Position numbers and translations under genes: made by a program. A stretch of DNA of 10,190 nt from JANSWP01 sp041941305 (GTDB taxonomy: Bacteria > Bacteroidota > Bacteroidia > Chitinophagales > Saprospiraceae), in assembly GCA_041941305.1 (NCBI GenBank), contig JBGTQJ010000115.1, forward strand, positions 1-10,190. The letters are read 5' to 3'. Positions 1 to 6,155 of the stretch are shown piece after piece. Under the pieces are notes generated by a model, which saw only the letters and a program-made list of their open reading frames with translations, made no database searches and was not told the origin of the DNA. The stretch's first letter is position 1, and every line of letters starts with the position of its first letter.

Positions 1-198
1 ATAGGTGGCATCTCGTTCGAGTTGATTTTTATCCCAATTGAATGTTTCTTTAAAACCAAAATCTTCAGCGGGATTTTCATCAAGGACATCTTGAGTTTCG
101 GTATCCTGATTTTGATGATTTTCATTGCTGCAGGCAGCAAAAACGAACAGCATTGTCATGGCAATGGCTGTATTCCATACGATTCTTTTAAACTGCAT
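1..198 (-). CDS. Putative lipoprotein, N-terminal part (runs off left edge)
   Basis: The reverse strand reads an open frame of 66 codons from an ATG at 198 down to base 1 with no stop, so only the N-terminus is present. Residues 1-5 (MQFKR) are basic, residues 6-20 form a hydrophobic h-region, and V-F-A-A-C at 19-23 is a lipobox with the modified cysteine at 23. This is a type II (lipoprotein) signal peptide. After the cysteine the chain is polar and acidic (Asn, Gln, Asp, Glu rich to about residue 46), a typical linker before a folded domain. There is no obvious S-D/E-D/E surface-export motif right after the cysteine, so an inner-leaflet location is possible. The product should sit in the outer or inner membrane facing the periplasm; the mature domain is outside the window and its function cannot be called. 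It is divergent from everything to its right. Confidence 0.72.
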   Translation of the reverse strand, partial: MQFKRIVWNTAIAMTMLFVFAACSNENHQNQDTETQDVLDENPAEDFGFKETFNWDKNQLERDATY

Positions 199-612
199 TT
201 TATTATTTTTTTTGAGTTCAATGGGTTTACCTATTAAAAATCATATTTTAATAGGTAAACCCACTTAAACAATTAGAATTTGACAATTGAATCAACAATA
301 CCTTAAGCATTAATCTCTCATGGTCTTTGTCATTTTTGGTAAGCATTTGTGATAAAACGGGCAGGGGTTTTATATGTTCAATGAAAAATAAAAAACTTTG
401 TATTAAATTGATAATCAGCTGTTTATTACCTTTAAGCATTGTATACCTCGGAGGTATCCGATACTTAGGCTAATCCCATATTCATCTTCTATTTTTGGGC
501 TGTCTCATCAATTACAGGAGCGGGAGCGAAGATCTTTTGATACCACAAGGCTCTCCAAGCTCAACAGAATGAACATTTTAAGTACTGATGCTTTATATCT
601 TAAAATTATAGC
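199..612. other. Divergent intergenic region between lipoprotein and HD/Pycsar gene
   Basis: About 414 bases separate the two divergent starts and should hold promoters for both. The visible structure is the perfect 18-bp inverted repeat at 222-263 and a short dyad at 443-457 (ATACCTC-G-GAGGTAT) that could be an operator. TATTTTTG at 490-497 matches the Bacteroidota -7 consensus TAnnTTTG, but no convincing TTG -33 box lies at the right distance. A 63-codon reverse frame at 248-439 ends inside the inverted repeat; it is not supported as a gene (see rejected items). No RNA gene was recognised. Confidence 0.5.
222..263. repeat. Perfect 18-bp inverted repeat, 6-nt loop
   Basis: Bases 222-239 and 246-263 are exact reverse complements, separated by ATCATA. 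The stem is AT-rich with a GGGTTTACC core and has no U-tract, so it is not a standard intrinsic terminator. It lies 23 bases upstream of the lipoprotein start, that is, in its probable 5' leader on the minus strand. It could be an attenuator, an operator, or the scar of a small mobile element. Confidence 0.75.
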
Positions 613-1848
613 ATGACTGTAGTAGCAGAATCTATTGAAAAAAAAGCAATCAATCTCACCATTGACATAAAGGCAGTCGAACAATACCTTGGTCAACTCT
701 TGGAAGAACAATTGCCTGCCCATATTTATTTCCACAATTTCAATCATGCCCTCCGAGTCCGCGATGCTGTTTTGGAATTGGGCAATGCGATGAAGTGTTC
801 CGAAAAAGAAATGGAGTATTTGCAAATTGCGGCCCTATTTCACGATACAGGCTTTGTAAATATATATGACGGACATGAGGCAGAAAGCCAGAGATTAGCA
901 GATGAATATTTGCGCAAACATCATTATTCGGAGGAGGGTATCGTTCAGGTAAAGGCATTGATTGCTGCGACGAACCCTAAAATCGCACCTGCCTCAAAGC
1001 TAGAAAAGATAATGTGCGACGCAGACACAGCACACGTTGGCCAGAAAAAATATTTCCGTCGTTCAGAAAGATTGCGAAAGGAAATTGAAGAAAATAGAAA
1101 AAAAGCTTTCCTGGATTATGAGTGGGAAAAAAGTAATTTGGAATTTCTTCAAAATCATTCTTTTTATACTCATTGTGCGATTGAAAAATATGGTGATCGA
1201 AAACGAAAAAATATTTCCAAAACCCGAAAAAGGCTAAGTGAAGCTGAAAAAGCTTATCAGGTTCAATTGAAACAATCGTCAGTAGGAGATAGCAAGGGTG
1301 CGCGAATGATGTTTAAAACTTCTTTGCGAAATCACATTGATCTGACCAACATCGCAGATCAAAAAGCCAATATTATGCTTAGTGTGAATGCTTTGATTTT
1401 GACTATCGGAATGCCTGCCTTCGCGGCTTATTTATCGGACAAAATTTACCTCCTGGCACCCTCTATGTTCTTTTTAGTTACTTGTGTGGTCACGATGATT
1501 TTTGCGACCCTTTCGACAAGACCTATCAAAATGAACGGTCAAACCGACTTGTCCAAAATCAATTCTGGCAAAACTAACCTTTTCTTTTTCGGCAATTTTT
1601 ATAAAATAGGACAAAAGGATTATCAAAATGCTATAAAAAAAATTGTAGCCAACCGCGAAAATATGGATGACTCCATCATCAATGATCTTTATTTTTTGGG
1701 CTCAACCCTGGGCGATAAATTCAGGTATTTGAGGATGTGCTATAATGTGTTCATCATTGGAATTTGCCTTTCTGTGTTGGCCTTTATCATTTCATATCTA
1801 ATCTTTAAATCACATTATGATATTGAACTAAACTCAATGCTCTTTTAA
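613..1848 (+). CDS. HD-domain phosphohydrolase fused to Pycsar-type transmembrane effector (PycTM/DUF5706)
   Basis: The 411-aa protein has two parts. Residues about 20-200 are an HD metal-dependent phosphohydrolase domain: H45 in NFNHALRV, H77-D78 in ALFHDTG, H88 in DGHEAE and D138 in CDAD give the expected H...HD...D ligand set. Residues about 232-400 match the Pycsar effector membrane family: a polar lead with ADQKAN (248-253), helices at about 256-276 and 279-299, a cytosolic segment, and a third helix at about 377-398. In Pycsar immunity such proteins respond to cyclic CMP or UMP and damage the membrane; HD domains typically hydrolyse phosphodiester or phosphomonoester bonds of nucleotides. 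From memory, the fusion is common in Bacteroidota. No pyrimidine cyclase gene is in the window, so a housekeeping signalling role is as likely as phage defence. The start is the first ATG in frame, preceded by an AT-rich leader. The fold calls are firm; ligand and substrate are unknown. Confidence 0.88.
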   Translation: MTVVAESIEKKAINLTIDIKAVEQYLGQLLEEQLPAHIYFHNFNHALRVRDAVLELGNAMKCSEKEMEYLQIAALFHDTGFVNIYDGHEAESQRLADEYLRKHHYSEEGIVQVKALIAATNPKIAPASKLEKIMCDADTAHVGQKKYFRRSERLRKEIEENRKKAFLDYEWEKSNLEFLQNHSFYTHCAIEKYGDRKRKNISKTRKRLSEAEKAYQVQLKQSSVGDSKGARMMFKTSLRNHIDLTNIADQKANIMLSVNALILTIGMPAFAAYLSDKIYLLAPSMFFLVTCVVTMIFATLSTRPIKMNGQTDLSKINSGKTNLFFFGNFYKIGQKDYQNAIKKIVANRENMDDSIINDLYFLGSTLGDKFRYLRMCYNVFIIGICLSVLAFIISYLIFKSHYDIELNSMLF

Positions 1849-2204
1849 AAATTACCTTCTTTGACAAATTTCCCCGAAAGTCGGGGCAAGCTGTGGTCAG
1901 TGGAAAATAAAATTCAAAAGCGCCCGATAGTAGCGTTGAATTTGATTTTCCACTGACTCTACATCACGAAATTTGTCAAAGAACCAAAAATTATATGAAC
2001 ATCCGGGCAGGAGCAACGTTGTATCGAAAACCAACAACCTTTGGGATTGTAAAAAAAATAATTAGAGTCCCGGAGCCTTGTTTACCCTTCAATTTTTCAA
2101 ACCTTTTTCACTGGTATACACTTTTGAATACCGCTTTCCGGCAACAAATAAAATTCAAAAGAGTACACTTGTGAAAAATCTCCGATATTAAAATACCTAA
2201 AAAA
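1849..2204. other. Intergenic spacer with nested hairpin element
   Basis: This 356-base gap holds the palindromic element at 1857-1983 and then about 220 bases without a credible gene. In the right half, CTTTTGAAT near 2120-2128 and ATTCAAAAG near 2152-2160 form a looser inverted repeat that may belong to the leader of the beta-barrel gene. No clear -33/-7 promoter pair could be assigned. Confidence 0.45.
1857..1983. repeat. Palindromic intergenic element, copy A
   Basis: The outer arms TTCTTTGACAAATTTC (1857-1872) and their exact reverse complement (1968-1983) enclose a second stem, 1896-1917 with 1936-1957, which is 22 bp with one mismatch. A small CCCCGA/TCGGGG hairpin (1872-1886) sits between the two on the left. 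The right end continues as GTCAAAGAACC (1975-1985). The same ends bound two other spacers in this window (5345-5670 and 6533-6564). The element begins 8 bases after the HD/Pycsar stop codon and may also act as its transcript end. Confidence 0.7.
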
Positions 2205-2810
2205 ATGAAAAAGACTTTTTTAATCATCTTATTAAATGTGTTTGCCTTCGCAGCATTTGCTCAAGTGGGCATTAAGGGCGGATTCAATCTTTCGAATATT
2301 GCCGCTGATAAAGATCAAATTGATGATAAACAAACCAAAATAGGTTGGCAAGTCGGTTTAATGGCAAAATTGCCCGCCAATGATTGGTTTGCGATTCAAC
2401 CCGAAGTTTCAGTCGTCCAGAAAGGGGCAGATTATTCCTATACAGCTGGAGATGTAGAAAGCAAAATGCTTTATTTTGAAGTTCCAGTAATGGCAATGGT
2501 CAATCCTTTGGGTGGTCCGTTAAATGTTCATATCGGTCCCCATTTTTCATGGCTTGCAAACGTGGAATATGAATACACAAACGGACTATTTGGCTCAGAA
2601 GGCGAGTTGGATGACGATCGCGATAATTACGAAACTTTTGATATTGGATTGGGCATAGGCGCTGGCTTGAATTTGAAAAACATTTTGTTTGAGTTGAGAT
2701 ATACACAGGGTTTCCGCGAAATTGAAAAAGCACGTTTTTTGGAAACCGTTGAAATAGGAACAAACGCCAAACACTTCAATCTACAACTGAATGTGGGATG
2801 TTATTTTTAG
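2205..2810 (+). CDS. PorT-like outer-membrane beta-barrel protein
   Basis: The 201-aa protein begins with a signal peptide: KK at 2-3, hydrophobic 4-18, and a likely signal peptidase I site after AFA (17-19), leaving a mature chain from Gln20. The mature part is rich in alternating hydrophobic/polar strands (for example VGIKGGFNLS at 21-30, QVGLMAKL, GIGAGLNLKNILFELRYTQGF around 150-170) and ends in Phe201, the usual C-terminal signal for outer-membrane barrel insertion. This pattern is that of the OMP_b-brl_2 (PorT family) group of eight-strand-type barrels in Bacteroidota. An acidic loop (SEGELDDDRDNYE, about 131-143) is probably extracellular. Family members are mostly of unknown function; PorT itself works in type IX secretion, but nothing here ties this protein to that system. 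It is flanked by hairpin-rich spacers and looks monocistronic. Confidence 0.85.
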   Translation: MKKTFLIILLNVFAFAAFAQVGIKGGFNLSNIAADKDQIDDKQTKIGWQVGLMAKLPANDWFAIQPEVSVVQKGADYSYTAGDVESKMLYFEVPVMAMVNPLGGPLNVHIGPHFSWLANVEYEYTNGLFGSEGELDDDRDNYETFDIGLGIGAGLNLKNILFELRYTQGFREIEKARFLETVEIGTNAKHFNLQLNVGCYF

Positions 2811-2859
2811 AAAGCAACTCCTTGAACCATCATATTTCTGACAAACTCAAAAATAAAAG

Positions 2860-2879
2860 CCGATAGGAGATATTATCGG
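2860..2879 (+). terminator. Weak hairpin after beta-barrel gene
   Basis: CCGATA (2860-2865) pairs with TATCGG (2874-2879) across an 8-base loop, 49 bases after the stop codon. It is followed by TAATCATTTTC rather than a proper U-run. It may be the transcript end, but it is weak. Confidence 0.3.
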
Positions 2880-2905
2880 TAATCATTTTCTAAGTAAGTG
2901 ATCAG

Positions 2906-3115
2906 GCAAAATTATCTTTTGCTTTGCCGACAGCATTGCCGCAAAAGCGGCTCGCTGTCGCCAAAGGTGGTTTTAGGAGGGGACTTATTGATAAAAATCT
3001 GAAAATCAGATTTTTATCAATAAGTCCCCTCCTAGCCACCAGGACTGCGACGAGCGCCTTCGGCGCAGCCTGCCCCTTTGGGGATGTCGCAGTATTTTTG
3101 CAAAGTTGATTTTGC
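2906..3115. repeat. Large compound palindrome with side hairpins
   Basis: The core is a perfect 28-bp inverted repeat, 2975-3002 with 3006-3033, around a 3-base AAA loop. Just outside it GGTGG (2966-2970) pairs with CCACC (3036-3040). Each flank carries its own stem-loops: GACAGC/GCTGTC (2929-2934, 2954-2959) enclosing GCCGC/GCGGC (2938-2942, 2947-2951) on the left, and ACTGCGAC/GTCGCAGT (3044-3051, 3086-3093) enclosing GCGCC/GGCGC (3054-3058, 3062-3066) and CCCC/GGGG (3073-3083) on the right. Both ends have GCAAA(A/G)TT...TTTTGC (2906-2922 and 3100-3115). It could fold as a cruciform with arms. It fills the gap before csbD and encodes no credible protein. A non-autonomous mobile repeat or REP-like unit is the best guess. 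Confidence 0.8.
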
Positions 3116-3146
3116 ATGGCTACTTAACCATTAAAATATAAAAATT

Positions 3147-3338
3147 ATGAGCGCAATTGCTGATCGAATTAAAGGTAACTGGAATGTTATCAAAGGAAAA
3201 TTGAAACAAGAATACGGTGAACTGGCCAATGACGATTTGGAATACCAGGAAGGGAAAGAAGAGGAGTTATTGGGTCGAATTCAGAATAAAACCGGAAAAA
3301 CAAAACAGGAAATTAAAGAATGGATTGACAGTTTGTAA
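3147..3338 (+). CDS. CsbD family general stress protein
   Basis: The 63-aa, strongly charged protein matches the CsbD family nearly end to end. It shows the characteristic opening (DRIKGNWNVIKGKLKQEYG at 6-24), the central LANDDLEYQEGKEEELLGRIQ (about 26-46) and the closing GKTKQEIKEWI. CsbD proteins are small soluble four-helix proteins; in Bacillus subtilis csbD belongs to the sigma-B general stress regulon, but no biochemical activity is established. There is no signal peptide, so it is cytoplasmic. The ATG follows an A/T-rich leader without a Shine-Dalgarno. An intrinsic terminator follows 33 bases after the stop, so it is probably transcribed alone. TATTTTTG at 3093-3100, inside the end of the upstream palindrome, matches the Bacteroidota -7 box, but no matching -33 box is seen. 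Confidence 0.93.
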   Translation: MSAIADRIKGNWNVIKGKLKQEYGELANDDLEYQEGKEEELLGRIQNKTGKTKQEIKEWIDSL

Positions 3339-3370
3339 TCCGTATTATTAGTGCTATAGGGTTTAGTTGG

Positions 3371-3406
3371 AGAGGAACTTCCTGGTAAGGGGTTCCTCTT
3401 TTTTTT
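3371..3406 (+). terminator. Rho-independent terminator after csbD-like gene
   Basis: AGAGGAAC (3371-3378) pairs exactly with GTTCCTCT (3392-3399), with possible extra wobble pairs inside. Eight T residues run from 3399 to 3406. It is the clearest terminator in the window and separates csbD from the mscS-led group. Confidence 0.88.
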
Positions 3407-3685
3407 GGTTCGAACATCTGGGAAACTTGCTCGTTTTATCAAAGTCTCAAAATGGCAATAAAACCCATTTTGAATGTTTTCAACCTAGTAAATCATCGAC
3501 AAAATTCAGAAAAATATAATTTCCTGAACATATTCCAACTTCCTTCGTTCTATCGATAAACAACACAATCTTATTATTTAATTAATGCGGGCTAGGCATT
3601 GTAGAGCGATAAAGGAAAAGCCACTTTTTGGCAGTGCAAGCTACCGGTGTCTACCTCTCAATAAATTTATAAAACACTAAATATA
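3407..3685. other. Long leader/intergenic region before mscS
   Basis: About 280 bases between the terminator and the mscS start hold no supported gene. A small stem TCAAAATGG/CCATTTTGA lies near 3447-3474. The stretch 3590-3660 is less AT-rich than its surroundings and unlike other leaders here; its origin is not recognised. A promoter for the mscS group is expected but no consensus pair was found. Confidence 0.4.
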
Positions 3686-4639
3686 ATGGAACAATTTCAA
3701 ACTTCATTCAATAATTTAGTCGACAAACTCGAAGGATGGTTGAACACTATCATTGTTGGCATGCCCAATTTTATTTTGGCTGCTATTGTATTGACAATTT
3801 CCATTTTCATATCAAGATATTTGAAAAAAGCGGCCAAAAAGGCACTTCAACGCAGCTCAGCTAACAAAACAGTTTCGGGCTTTTTGTCCAATCTGATAGT
3901 AGCTGTCTTTATGTTGATTTCGCTCTTTGTCGTCTTGAGTATTTTGAATTTGAGTGATGCACTGGCAGCAATGCTGGGTACGGCTGGAGTCATTGGTTTG
4001 GCAATCGGTTTGGCATTACAAGACCCACTCATCAACCTGTTTTCAGGTGTATTAATGTCTGTGAAAGATTATTATCGAGTAGGAGATTTGATCGAAACAA
4101 ATGGTTTTTTTGGTCGAATTTTGAAAATCAACCTGCGCTCCACCATTATCCAAACCCCCGACGGGCAAGAAGTGATTATCCCCAATAAGGATGTATTACA
4201 AAATCCCTTGAAAAACTATACACACAATGGTCGTCGAAGAATTGACATCGCATGCGGAGTCGCTTATGGAGACGATCTGGAATTTGCAAAATCGGTAGCC
4301 GTAAAGGCAATTGAAAATTGTGATTTGGATATTAATGAATCGCGCCCAATACAGATTTTCTTTACCGAATTTGGCGACAGTTCTATCAATTTTACGCTGC
4401 GATTTTGGAAAAACGTAACTGAGCAAGCCGATTATTTGGCTGCAAAAGATAAAGCCATTATTGCTTTGAAAAAAGCTTTTGACGAAAATGGCATTACCAT
4501 CCCTTTCCCAATCAGAACCCTCGATTTTGGAGTAGTTGGCGGATTGCCGATTAATGAAATTTATCCGCCCAAAAAATTGGGTATCCAGGTAAATGGAAAT
4601 AGTCAAAAGGAAGAAGCCAAAGCAAATGGCAGTCATTAA
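3686..4639 (+). CDS. Small-conductance mechanosensitive channel, MscS family
   Basis: The 317-aa protein has the compact MscS layout: helices at about 22-43 and 66-87, then the pore-lining TM3 at about 90-122 with the Gly/Ala-packed GTAGVIGLAIGLALQDPL (98-115) and NLFSGV. The beta domain follows (YYRVGDLIETNGFFGRI, with TPDGQEVIIPNKDV at 157-170), then the alpha/beta cage domain ending in IPFPIRTLD (272-280). MscS channels open under membrane tension and release solutes on hypo-osmotic shock. The length is close to that of E. coli MscS (286 aa), with a polar C-terminal tail of about 35 residues. It heads a run of small envelope genes; the next start is 38 bases after its stop. ATG at 3686 is the first start in frame and leaves room for a short amphipathic N-terminus. 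Confidence 0.95.
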   Translation: MEQFQTSFNNLVDKLEGWLNTIIVGMPNFILAAIVLTISIFISRYLKKAAKKALQRSSANKTVSGFLSNLIVAVFMLISLFVVLSILNLSDALAAMLGTAGVIGLAIGLALQDPLINLFSGVLMSVKDYYRVGDLIETNGFFGRILKINLRSTIIQTPDGQEVIIPNKDVLQNPLKNYTHNGRRRIDIACGVAYGDDLEFAKSVAVKAIENCDLDINESRPIQIFFTEFGDSSINFTLRFWKNVTEQADYLAAKDKAIIALKKAFDENGITIPFPIRTLDFGVVGGLPINEIYPPKKLGIQVNGNSQKEEAKANGSH

Positions 4640-4677
4640 ATCATTCAAACATACACTAACCAAAAATCATAGAAATC

Positions 4678-4830
4678 ATGAGAGACATCATTAGTATCAT
4701 TATCATTCTTTTAGTTGTAGGATGGTTGTTGGGCTACATCAGTTTCGGAGCAGTTTTAGGCAATTTAGTTCATCTACTTTTAGTGGTAGCAATTGTTCTG
4801 ATTATTCTCAAATTACTCCGTAAGGCATAA
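4678..4830 (+). CDS. lmo0937-type small membrane protein
   Basis: This 50-codon frame encodes MRDIISIIIILLVVGWLLGY followed by ISFGAVLGNLVHLLLVVAIVLIILKLLRKA. It has two hydrophobic helices (about 4-20 and 26-44) and a basic tail (KLLRK). Length, the internal GxLGNLVHLLLVVAIV stretch and the tail match the lmo0937 family of tiny inner-membrane proteins, whose function is unknown but which often sit beside CsbD, YtxH or other stress genes. It starts 38 bases after the mscS stop, with AGAAATC before the ATG, and the next gene follows 41 bases on. It is probably co-transcribed with mscS. Confidence 0.88.
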   Translation: MRDIISIIIILLVVGWLLGYISFGAVLGNLVHLLLVVAIVLIILKLLRKA

Positions 4831-4871
4831 TTTTTTAAAGAGTAACAATTCTAATCAAAAAATATAATAAT

Positions 4872-5240
4872 ATGAATTATCAAAAATCAAAAGAAGAATT
4901 TGTTCAGGATTGTCAAAGTCTATTAGACAGGATAGAACAAAATATTGAAAACTTATCTCAAAATATTCGCAGCAAAATGAAGGAGGCGAGCAATGAGATG
5001 AAGGAAGAGTTGAACGAACTCAAATTGCATCGAAAAAAGGTACAGGACGTTTGGGCTGAAGCTAAAGCGAGCTCGGAAGAAAACTGGAATCGCTTCAAGG
5101 TCGAAATGATCAACACTTTTGATAAAGCCGAAAAGCGAATTCAAAAAGTAAATCCATCCTTGAGTAGCACAGGTTTGGAAGACCTTCCGACAAGTACATA
5201 TAAGGAGTCTTTGGCTACTCACACGGCTGTAAAAGCATAA
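4872..5240 (+). CDS. Coiled-coil protein, possibly sll1863-like stress protein
   Basis: The 122-aa protein has no signal peptide or membrane helix. Residues about 3-95 are dominated by Glu, Lys, Gln and Leu in heptad-like spacing (LLDRIEQNIENLSQNI, MKEELNELKLHRKKVQDV) and include W60 and W72, interrupted at KASSEENW. The last 27 residues are Ser/Thr rich and probably disordered. The helical pattern, with a W-x-x-(F/L)K element after a short break, resembles the sll1863 family of stress-associated coiled-coil proteins, but this is a resemblance judged by eye. The gene lies 41 bases after the lmo0937-type gene and is likely in the same transcript. A soluble oligomeric helical bundle of unknown partner is the safe statement. 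Confidence 0.75.
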   Translation: MNYQKSKEEFVQDCQSLLDRIEQNIENLSQNIRSKMKEASNEMKEELNELKLHRKKVQDVWAEAKASSEENWNRFKVEMINTFDKAEKRIQKVNPSLSSTGLEDLPTSTYKESLATHTAVKA

Positions 5241-5410
5241 AAAATTGTACGATAGCAGGTCTACGATTTAGAAAATTCCAAAACAAAACCTGTATACATC
5301 GTAAATCTGTTAGCGCACAAGGAACCATATTTTCTAACCATAAAGGTTCTTTGGCAAATGTCGTGGTGGTTCGGCGGGGTGCATTTCATTTTGTCGCGTT
5401 TTGGGTTCTT

Positions 5411-5476
5411 TGAGCAGCAGGGTTTTGAACCCTGCATTTTGACCAGAAATCGCAGGGTTCAAAACCCTGCTGCTCA
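5411..5476. repeat. Perfect 25-bp inverted repeat containing self-complementary arms
   Basis: Arms 5411-5435 and 5452-5476 are exact reverse complements around a 16-base spacer. Each arm also contains GCAGGGTT...AACCCTGC and can fold on itself, so either one long hairpin or two short ones can form. Confidence 0.8.
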
Positions 5477-5565
5477 TGGAGTTATTATTTGATTCGCATT
5501 GATGCGACAATTTGAAATACCACCCTCCGGCGGGTTTCGCCGCCGAAAGAATTTTATGAGGAGAA

Positions 5566-5603
5566 TTATTGTTTTTGTGAGCTTTGGCTCACAAAAACAA
5601 TAA
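5566..5603. repeat. Perfect 17-bp hairpin
   Basis: Bases 5566-5582 and 5587-5603 pair exactly around a TTTG loop. The stem extends outward after one mismatch through GGAGA (5560-5564) with TCTCC (5605-5609). It has no U-tract. Confidence 0.75.
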
Positions 5604-5694
5604 CTCTCCCCAATGATATTTTGCGAAGCCGCAGGCTTCGCTTACCCTCCACGGCATTTGTCAAAGAACCATCATAAAAAATTATATCACAACA

Positions 5695-6087
5695 ATGAAT
5701 GACAGAAATAAAACCTTAATCGGATTGGGACTCGGATTGATAGCAGGAGGAATTGCAGGCTACTACCTGGCATCTGATGATGGTAAAAAAATGAGAAAGA
5801 AAGTGAGCAAGAAAATTTCAAAACTGGATGCTGATGTACGCCAAACTTTGCAAAATCAAGCCGATAGCATTTCCTCAAAGTTGAATGAAATGGCTGACAA
5901 TACGCAAGCCTTCGTTCAGGATTTGAGTGAGACAGCGAAAAATAAAATCAATTCTCTTTCCAGTTCTGCCGAACACACCGTTGAAGATGCACAAGACAGT
6001 CTGGAAGCAGGAATGAATGCGGCCAAAAGAAAGATGAAAGCAGAAAAAGCTAAAATCGCTGCCGTCGTAGAAAATGGTCAAGCGTAA
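5695..6087 (+). CDS. YtxH domain-containing membrane protein
   Basis: The 130-aa protein starts with a short polar lead and a glycine-rich helix (about 7-26, LIGLGLGLIAGGIAGYYLA), then the YtxH signature ASDDGKKMRKKV (25-36). The remaining roughly 95 residues form a long amphipathic, Lys/Glu/Ala-rich helical region with repeated spacing (LNEMADNTQAF, LSETAKNKINSL, AGMNAAKRKMKAEKAK). This is the usual build of YtxH (gas-vesicle-protein-like) family members: one N-terminal anchor and a coiled tail. Functions are poorly known; ytxH of Bacillus subtilis is a general stress gene. Orientation is probably N-out, with the tail in the cytoplasm. The gene sits directly after hairpin element B and 68 bases before the holin-III-like start. 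Confidence 0.85.
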   Translation: MNDRNKTLIGLGLGLIAGGIAGYYLASDDGKKMRKKVSKKISKLDADVRQTLQNQADSISSKLNEMADNTQAFVQDLSETAKNKINSLSSSAEHTVEDAQDSLEAGMNAAKRKMKAEKAKIAAVVENGQA

Positions 6088-6100
6088 CAAAAACCTTTGT

Positions 6101-6125
6101 GAGTGAGGAATCGGATTCCTCACTC
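6101..6125 (+). terminator. Hairpin between ytxH-like and holin-like genes
   Basis: GAGTGAGGAATC (6101-6112) is the exact reverse complement of GATTCCTCACTC (6114-6125), giving about ten usable pairs and a small loop 13 bases after the ytxH stop. AATTCTTTTA follows, a weak U-run. It is either a leaky intrinsic terminator or a processing or stability structure. Confidence 0.55.
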
Positions 6126-6155
6126 AATTCTTTTATACCATATACGAAACACAAC

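Larger units (their letters stand above)
5345..5670. repeat. Palindromic intergenic element, copy B (with nested hairpins)
   Basis: The 22-nt ends (5345-5366 and 5649-5670) are inverted repeats with two mismatches, both tolerable as G-U pairs. Inside are three further dyads: ATTTCATTTTGTCGC near 5383-5397 with GCGACAATTTGAAAT (5504-5518), a perfect 25-bp pair (5411-5435 with 5452-5476), and a perfect 17-bp pair (5566-5582 with 5587-5603) around TTTG. The last 21 bases match the right end of copy A (1965-1985) at 19 positions. Confidence 0.75.
5241..5694. other. Intergenic region of 454 bases dominated by hairpin elements
   Basis: No supported gene lies here. The first 104 bases are plain AT-rich sequence. 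Positions 5345-5670 are palindromic element copy B, and only 24 bases remain between its right end and the ytxH-like start. If transcription continues from the mscS group, this mRNA segment would be very strongly folded. Confidence 0.6.

Noticed and set aside
22..237. Plus-strand 71-codon frame opposite the lipoprotein gene
   Set aside because: It lies antisense to a clear lipoprotein signal peptide and its end falls in the 18-bp inverted repeat; it shows no family features.
248..439. Minus-strand 63-codon frame ending in G-F-T-Y within the inverted repeat
   Set aside because: Composition is not protein-like in any recognised way, and its last codons come from the palindrome. It could be a remnant of a mobile element, but no transposase motif is visible.
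613..1848. Complete Pycsar anti-phage operon
   Set aside because: No pyrimidine cyclase is adjacent in this window and the flanking genes are a lipoprotein and a beta-barrel protein; only the effector-type domain is present.
1857..1983. CRISPR array or tRNA-like structure in the spacer after the HD/Pycsar gene
   Set aside because: There are no direct repeats with spacers and no cloverleaf with conserved tRNA bases; the structure is a simple nested inverted repeat.
2902..3117. Open frames on both strands across the 2906-3115 palindrome
   Set aside because: The two frames are mirror images caused by the inverted repeat (both contain RGLIDKNL and LSISPLL) and have no start signal or family match.
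3452..3559. 35-codon plus-strand frame before mscS
   Set aside because: Too short, no recognisable domain or membrane segment, and it lies in a leader region just after a terminator.
6099..6155. GTG start for the holin-like gene
   Set aside because: It would make the 6101-6125 hairpin coding and adds residues not expected for the family; ATG at 6156 gives the usual length.
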